In this document: positions 13,963 through 14,653 of the stretch, in pieces
How positions within the stretch are numbered: position 1 is the stretch's first letter
Layout: each line of letters starts with the position of its first letter
Source of the DNA: Flavobacteriaceae bacterium TMED68
GTDB lineage: Bacteria; Bacteroidota; Bacteroidia; Flavobacteriales; Flavobacteriaceae
Reading direction: 5' to 3'
NCBI GenBank assembly: GCA_002167525.1
Contig: NHDV01000004.1
Coordinates: forward strand, 1 to 14,653
Length of the DNA: 14,653 bases
The notes under the pieces: model-generated
Told to the model about the DNA's origin: nothing
Database searches by the model: none
The model's input: only the letters and a program-made list of their open reading frames with translations
Made by a program: the position numbers and the translations under genes

Positions 13963-14653
13963 AAGTTTGATTTTCATTTTTTCTGGTGGAAGAAAAGAAA
14001 GATTAAATTTAGATTCAAATTATGCAAAAGACTTTTTTTATGGATATTTTGGATTTGATAGAGCAGAGTTTGACACAGATATTGTACAAATAACTCATAA
14101 AAAAATTTTTATTATAAATTTTCTTGATAGATTAATAAAAAAGATTTCAAACTTTCCAATAGCGCTGTCTTCTATATTTAATGATACGTTTAAAATTAAA
14201 ATCAAAGATTCCGACATTATCTTACTAGTTAATGAATCTGTGATGTTTTATTCTTTGCCGTATATTTATTTTTTAAAAAAACGAAAAAAAGACATCAAAA
14301 TTGGATTATTTACAATGGGTCTATTTTCAAATTTTTCAAACAATAAGCTGAAAAATACAGTTCAACAATTTATAATAAAAAAAATTTGTTTTAAAACAAT
14401 CGATCAGTTTTTATTTTTAGGAAAAGGTGAGTATGAGCATGCAGTAAAAACTTTTGGTAATGAAAAGACAAAGTTTAATTTTGTACCTTTCGGTATTGAT
14501 ACCAAGTTTTGGAGATGTGAAGATAGCAATAGTTTGAAAAATAAAGAATATCTATTATTTGTTGGAAACGATTTAAATCGTGATTATGAATTTCTTAAAA
14601 AACTAGTGAAGAGCATGAATGATTATGAATTTATTATATTGACTTCAAGGTTA
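13949..14653 (+). CDS. Probable GT-B glycosyltransferase, 3'-truncated by window edge
   Basis: The frame opens at ATG 13949, inside the end of the FkbM gene, and stays open for 235 codons to the right edge, so the C-terminal part is missing. The visible part fits a GT-B enzyme. It has an N-terminal domain with alternating hydrophobic strands (LIFIFSGG at 7-14, DIILLVNESV at 89-98, IKIGLFTMGL at 116-125, QFLFLGKG at 153-160), the inter-domain turn VPFGIDTKFW (179-188) typical of GT4-like proteins, and the first strand of the donor domain (YLLFVGNDLNRDYEF, 201-215). The E-x7-E motif would lie beyond the edge, so the family call is by fold pattern only. The 14-base overlap with the FkbM gene argues for coupled translation. 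Confidence 0.8.
   Translation, partial: MKKNKSLIFIFSGGRKERLNLDSNYAKDFFYGYFGFDRAEFDTDIVQITHKKIFIINFLDRLIKKISNFPIALSSIFNDTFKIKIKDSDIILLVNESVMFYSLPYIYFLKKRKKDIKIGLFTMGLFSNFSNNKLKNTVQQFIIKKICFKTIDQFLFLGKGEYEHAVKTFGNEKTKFNFVPFGIDTKFWRCEDSNSLKNKEYLLFVGNDLNRDYEFLKKLVKSMNDYEFIILTSRL

Noticed and set aside
1..14653. CRISPR arrays, tRNA or rRNA genes, insertion sequences, attachment sites and riboswitches
   Set aside because: I found no direct-repeat array, no cloverleaf-like or ribosomal sequence, no transposase or integrase motif, and the gaps are too short for a typical riboswitch.

Overview
The window is a strongly AT-rich, tightly packed stretch of surface-polysaccharide (O-antigen or capsule type) biosynthesis genes. 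It holds thirteen protein-coding genes, two of them cut by the window edges. There is no tRNA, rRNA, CRISPR array, transposase or integrase, and no gap between genes exceeds about 85 bases. The low GC, very short gaps, overlapping gene ends and near absence of clear Shine-Dalgarno sequences suggest a streamlined marine bacterium. A Pelagibacter-like alphaproteobacterium or another AT-rich plankton lineage such as Prochlorococcus, SAR86 or a flavobacterium would fit. That assignment is an inference from style; no marker gene is present.

Layout. 2-1571 (+): a 5'-truncated GT4 glycosyltransferase and a GT2 glycosyltransferase. 1564-2538 (-): a divergent relative of GDP-mannose 4,6-dehydratase. 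2594-5713 (+): two GT4 glycosyltransferases and an unrecognised helical, toroid-like protein, joined by overlapping start/stop codons. 5748-7055 (+): a multi-spanning O-antigen polymerase/ligase-type protein. 7085-8101 (+): canonical gmd, meeting fcl (8103-9035, -) tail to tail. 9118-11909 (+): a GT8 glycosyltransferase and an asparagine-synthase-type amidotransferase. 11885-13003 (-): another GT4 enzyme. 13087-14653 (+): an FkbM methyltransferase and a GT-B glycosyltransferase that runs off the right edge.

How the genes fit together. Gmd and Fcl convert GDP-mannose to GDP-L-fucose. At least seven glycosyltransferases (five GT4 or GT4-like, one GT2, one GT8) would build an oligosaccharide repeat containing fucose. 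The FkbM enzyme probably O-methylates it and the AsnB-type enzyme may amidate a carboxyl group. The polytopic membrane protein would polymerise or ligate the lipid-linked units on the periplasmic side. No flippase (Wzx), priming transferase, chain-length regulator or export ATPase lies in the window, so the locus extends on one or both sides.

The points most worth a second look are the unrecognised protein at 4604-5713, the second Gmd-like enzyme with a changed cofactor loop, the convergent gmd/fcl arrangement, and a -10-like box at a constant distance from the start codon of plus-strand genes that follow a gap. That box suggests individual promoters and nearly leaderless transcripts.
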